A stretch of DNA of 64,000 nucleotides from Streptomyces sp. NBC_01689 (lineage in GTDB: Bacteria > Actinomycetota > Actinomycetes > Streptomycetales > Streptomycetaceae): the NCBI RefSeq assembly GCF_036250675.1, contig NZ_CP109592.1:6758001-6822000 (forward strand), in the 5' to 3' direction. This document shows positions 61,054 through 64,000 of this stretch, piece after piece (position 1 is the first letter of the stretch; each line of letters opens with the position of its first letter). Made by a program: the position numbers and the translations under genes. The notes beneath the pieces were generated by a model. It did no database searches. It was not told where the DNA came from and worked only from the letters and a program-made list of their open reading frames with translations.

Positions 61054-61488
61054 ATGAGGCTGTTGCGCTCCACCGACCTGGCCCTGCGGGTGCTGATGCG
61101 GCTCGCCGTCGCGGAGGGCTCGACGCCCACGACCCGCGAGGTCGCCACCGACATGGACGTCCCCTACACGCATGCCGCGAAGGTCGTCGCCGAGCTCCAG
61201 CACCTCGGGCTGCTCGACGCGCGCCGGGGCCGGGGCGGCGGCCTCACGCTCACCGAGGCGGGGCGTACGGCCTCCGTCGGCTCCGTCGTCCGGACCTTCG
61301 AGGGGGACGGTGACGTCGTCGACTGCGAGGGCGCCACGCCCTGTCCGCTGCACTCCGCGTGCCGGCTGCGGGGGGCGCTGCGGCGGGCCCAGGAGGCCTT
61401 CTTCGCCTCGCTGGACCCGCTGACGGTACGGGACATGGTCGCCTCGCCGACAGGCCCGCTCCTGCTGGGGATCTCCAGCCGCCCCTGA
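61054..61488 (+). CDS. nsrR: Nitric-oxide-sensing Rrf2-family repressor NsrR
   Basis: A 144-aa Fe-S cluster regulator. The winged helix spans LRSTDLALRVLMRLAV to TTREVATDMDVPYTHAAKVV; the cluster ligands are three Cys (C91, C97, C103 in VDCEGATPCPLHSACRL), with the spacing of Streptomyces NsrR, which binds a 4Fe-4S cluster and loses DNA binding on NO. ATG at 61054 is chosen since the region upstream is the promoter. It is convergent to hmp, with about 90 nt between, and is expected to repress it through the palindrome at 62842-62858. Confidence 0.92.
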   Translation: MRLLRSTDLALRVLMRLAVAEGSTPTTREVATDMDVPYTHAAKVVAELQHLGLLDARRGRGGGLTLTEAGRTASVGSVVRTFEGDGDVVDCEGATPCPLHSACRLRGALRRAQEAFFASLDPLTVRDMVASPTGPLLLGISSRP

Positions 61489-61578
61489 GGACGCGGCCCG
61501 CACCGGGGTGCTCCGTGACGGGCGGGCGGACGCCGCCCGCACCGCGGGGACGGGCGGTCCCGTGCGGGCCGGGGACGG

Positions 61579-62766
61579 TCAGTCCTGTGCGAGCCAGAGG
61601 TCCGGTCCGAACACCTCGTAGTGGATGTCGGCGGCGGCCATGCCCTTGCCGAGGAGCTGGGCCCGCACCGCCCGCATGAAGGGGAGGGGGCCGCACAGAT
61701 AGGCCCGGGTGCCCGGGGCGACCGGTATCGCGGAGAGGTCCGCGCGGCCGGGGAGGCCGGCCCCGTCGGCGTCCCGCTCGTACCAGAAGTGGGCCGCCGC
61801 GTCGCTGAGTTTCCCCGCGTACGCCTCGTGGTCGGTGCGCAGGGCGTGGTCGGCGGGGGAGCGGTCGGCGTGCACGATCGTGACCGGGGCGCGGTGCCCG
61901 GAGAGCGCGAGCTGTTCGAGCATGGCGATCATCGGGGTGACGCCGATGCCGGCGGAGGCCAGCAGGACGGGGGCGTCGGTGCCGTCGAGCACCAGATCGC
62001 CGTACGGGGCGGAGACCTCCAGGGTGTCGCCGGCCGCCACGTGGGCGTGCAGGTGGTTCGAGACCTCGCCGTCGGGGCTGCCGGCCTCGCGCACCCGCTT
62101 GACGCCGATCCGGCGGTCCGGCGCGCCCGGGGCGCCGACGAGGCTGTACTGGCGGATCTGGCGGGCGCCGTCCGCCAGCGTCACCCGGACCGACACGTAC
62201 TGGCCCGCCCGGAAGTCCGGCAGCGGGCCGCCGTCGGCCGGACGCATCCGGAACGTGGCGACGTCCGCCGTCTCCTCGTCGCGGCCCACGACGCGCCACG
62301 TCCGCCAGCCGCGCGCGTCGTCCGAGTGCCGGGCGCGCAGCCGCTTCTCCAGGGCGATCAGCGCGTTCGCCATCAGCCAGTAGACCTCGTCCCAGGCGGC
62401 CGCGACCTCGGGGGTGACCGCGTCGCCGAGGACCTCGGCGATGGCCGCGAAGAGGTGTTCGTGCACGACCGCGTACTGCTCGGGAGCGATCCCCAGCGAG
62501 GCGTGCTTGTGGGCGATGCGGCTCAGCATGACGTCGGGGCGCTCGTCCGGCCGCTCGACGAGGTGGGCGGCGAAGGCGGCGATCGATCCCGCCAGCGCCC
62601 GGCGCTGGGTGCCCGAGGCCTGGTTGCCGCGGTTGAAGAGGTCGCGCAGCAGCTCCGGGTGGGCGGCGAACAGCCCCTCGTAGAAGCGGTCGGCGATCTC
62701 GCCGATGGCCGCGCCGACCGCGGGGAGGGTGGCACGCACGGTGGCGGTGGACTGCTCGGACAGCAT
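61579..62766 (-). CDS. hmp: Flavohaemoglobin (NO dioxygenase)
   Basis: A 395-aa enzyme that oxidises nitric oxide to nitrate. The globin domain (1-140) has IAHKHASLGI with the proximal His (H88) and YAVVHEHLFAAIAEVLG; the FAD domain has RQIRQYSLVGAPG; the NAD domain has LASAGIGVTPMIAML and AYLCGPLPFM. ATG 62766 has GAGGAGTTCCG upstream. A perfect palindrome TTGCATCT-A-AGATGCAA 76 nt upstream overlaps the promoter and is the likely NsrR operator. Confidence 0.95.
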   Translation of the reverse strand: MLSEQSTATVRATLPAVGAAIGEIADRFYEGLFAAHPELLRDLFNRGNQASGTQRRALAGSIAAFAAHLVERPDERPDVMLSRIAHKHASLGIAPEQYAVVHEHLFAAIAEVLGDAVTPEVAAAWDEVYWLMANALIALEKRLRARHSDDARGWRTWRVVGRDEETADVATFRMRPADGGPLPDFRAGQYVSVRVTLADGARQIRQYSLVGAPGAPDRRIGVKRVREAGSPDGEVSNHLHAHVAAGDTLEVSAPYGDLVLDGTDAPVLLASAGIGVTPMIAMLEQLALSGHRAPVTIVHADRSPADHALRTDHEAYAGKLSDAAAHFWYERDADGAGLPGRADLSAIPVAPGTRAYLCGPLPFMRAVRAQLLGKGMAAADIHYEVFGPDLWLAQD

Positions 62767-62841
62767 CGGAACTCCTCGGGCCAGGACGGAAGCGGAGGGC
62801 CGCTGGTGCGACTCCCTGTCTGCACAGCACGGTAATAAAAC

Positions 62842-62858
62842 TTGCATCTAAGATGCAA
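62842..62858 (-). promoter_or_regulatory. Palindromic operator at the hmp promoter
   Basis: TTGCATCT-A-AGATGCAA is a perfect 17-bp palindrome in an AT-rich stretch. On the coding strand it overlaps a -35 (TTGCAT) and precedes a -10 like TATTAC. It has the dimension of an NsrR site, and NsrR is encoded next door. Confidence 0.7.
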
Positions 62859-63097
62859 ATTAAAGGGGGCGTGGAGGAAGGGTGCAGGCCGGGCATTACA
62901 ACGAGGCGGGTGAGCAGGCAGTATGGGCAGCGGAACGGACACCTTCCGTAGGCGAGGCGTTCACTCCGTGGTCGGCGGGCCGATCATGGTCGGCAACGCG
63001 CACGAAATGGTGTTGTGGTGGGATGCTCAGGTGCCCCGACCGTCTTCGAGGCGTGGGAGCAGGCGGCCTGACCAGCAAGGATGGGTGGAAGCGGACA

Positions 63098-64000
63098 ATG
63101 GACAAGCAGCAGGAGTTCGTGCTCCGGACACTGGAGGAGCGGGACATCCGGTTCGTTCGGCTGTGGTTCACGGACGTGCTGGGCTTCCTCAAGTCGGTGG
63201 CCGTCGCCCCGGCCGAACTGGAGCAGGCCTTCGACGAGGGCATCGGCTTCGACGGCTCGGCGATCGAGGGCTTCGCCCGCGTCTACGAGTCCGACATGAT
63301 CGCCAAGCCCGACCCGTCCACGTTCCAGGTGCTGCCGTGGCGTGCGGAGGCCCCCGGTACGGCGCGCATGTTCTGCGACATCCTGATGCCGGACGGCTCC
63401 CCGTCCTTCGCCGACCCGCGCTACGTCCTCAAGCGCGCCCTCGCGAAGACCTCCGACCTGGGCTTCACCTTCTACACCCACCCGGAGATCGAGTTCTTCC
63501 TGCTGAAGGACCGCCCGCTGGACGGCTCGCGGCCCACCCCCGCGGACAACTCCGGCTACTTCGACCACACCCCGCAGAACGTGGGCCAGGACTTCCGGCG
63601 CCAGGCCATCACGATGCTGGAGTCGATGGGCATCTCCGTGGAGTTCAGCCACCACGAGGGCGCCCCGGGCCAGCAGGAGATCGACCTGCGCTACGCCGAC
63701 GCGCTCTCCACGGCCGACAACATCATGACCTTCCGCCTGATCATGAAGCAGGTCGCGCTGGAGCAGGGCGTGCAGGCCACCTTCATGCCGAAGCCGTTCT
63801 CGGAGTACCCGGGCAGCGGTATGCACACCCACCTCTCCCTCTTCGAGGGCGACCGGAACGCCTTCTACGAGTCCGGCTCGGAGTACCAGCTCTCCAAGGT
63901 CGGCCGCTCCTTCATCGCCGGCCTGCTCAAGCACGCCGCGGAGATCTCCGCCGTCACCAACCAGTGGGTCAACTCCTACAAGCGCATCTGGGGCGGCTCG
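63098..64000 (+). CDS. glnA2: Glutamine synthetase-like enzyme GlnA2 (gamma-glutamylpolyamine synthetase type), truncated by window end
   Basis: The first 301 codons of a type I glutamine synthetase-like protein. MDKQQEFVLRTLEERDIRFV and DVLGFLKSVAVAPAELEQAF fit the GlnA2 type of Streptomyces, whose known role is to glutamylate polyamines rather than make glutamine. Active-site segments visible: GFDGSAIEGFARVYESDM, HPEIEFFLL (metal Glu), HHEGAPGQQEIDLRY (metal site), and KPFSEYPGSGMHTHLSLF with the ATP/His region. ATG 63098 has GGAAGCGG nearby. The gene runs off the window; the identity of GlnA2 against other GlnA paralogues is by recollection. Confidence 0.9.
   Translation, partial: MDKQQEFVLRTLEERDIRFVRLWFTDVLGFLKSVAVAPAELEQAFDEGIGFDGSAIEGFARVYESDMIAKPDPSTFQVLPWRAEAPGTARMFCDILMPDGSPSFADPRYVLKRALAKTSDLGFTFYTHPEIEFFLLKDRPLDGSRPTPADNSGYFDHTPQNVGQDFRRQAITMLESMGISVEFSHHEGAPGQQEIDLRYADALSTADNIMTFRLIMKQVALEQGVQATFMPKPFSEYPGSGMHTHLSLFEGDRNAFYESGSEYQLSKVGRSFIAGLLKHAAEISAVTNQWVNSYKRIWGGS

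Overview
The window looks like core chromosome of a Streptomyces or very close relative. Reasons: very high GC, GC-saturated third codon positions, GTG starts, an actinobacterial type-A RNase P RNA, SARP/AfsR-type regulator, F420-linked NADPH reductase, DUF3105/DUF305 pair, three-cysteine NsrR, GlnA2-type glutamine synthetase-like enzyme and DmdR/IdeR-like iron boxes. About 57 protein genes or remnants, one ncRNA gene and many hairpins and short repeats are supported. The species cannot be named from the sequence alone.

Layout. 1-3.3 kb: 3' end of an RNB ribonuclease, a repeat-rich gap, and an AraC regulator plus EamA exporter. 3.2-8.4 kb: the RNase P RNA gene rnpB, whose 3' end is repeated exactly (23 nt) 4.8 kb downstream. 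Between the copies lies a small island with a two-gene operon: a PLD-like protein with two H-x-K...GSxN motifs, and an unrecognised 508-aa partner. This looks like an integrated element carrying a candidate undescribed two-component (possibly anti-phage) system; no integrase is present. 8.5-15 kb: EcsC-like protein, a LacI-controlled dehydrogenase/SDR/PhyH oxygenase operon, a MazG-like protein and a phosphatase. 15-29 kb: DoxX, a MacB-like ABC exporter with a frameshifted ATPase, DD-carboxypeptidase, oxidoreductases, Bcr/CflA exporter coupled to a serine hydrolase, Rsm22-like methyltransferase, DDAH, TetR and a primase-like protein. 29-36 kb: iron and haem block (efeUOB operon with iron boxes, haem oxygenase with its own iron box, and a scrambled HtaA haem-binding remnant). 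36-50 kb: methionine aminopeptidase, transporters, sialidase overlapping npdG, site-2 protease, an 0.8-kb degenerate GC-rich repeat tract, a 1130-aa SARP-NTPase-TPR regulator convergent to a drug ABC exporter, and panB. 50-64 kb: MFS/TetR pair with palindromic operators, EEP hydrolase, MFS exporter, NAD synthetase, secreted S53 peptidase, DUF3105/DUF305, an NsrR/flavohaemoglobin nitric oxide module, and the 5' part of a GlnA2-like gene.

How genes work together: EfeO, EfeB and EfeU form one ferrous/ferric iron importer operon whose control site resembles that of the haem oxygenase gene, so iron uptake and haem-iron release probably respond together to iron starvation. NsrR and Hmp form a nitric oxide sensing and detoxifying pair with visible palindromes at both promoters. 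The SARP-type regulator lies next to an ABC exporter whose promoter carries 11-bp-spaced heptamer repeats. All functions are inferred from sequence reading; no search was run.
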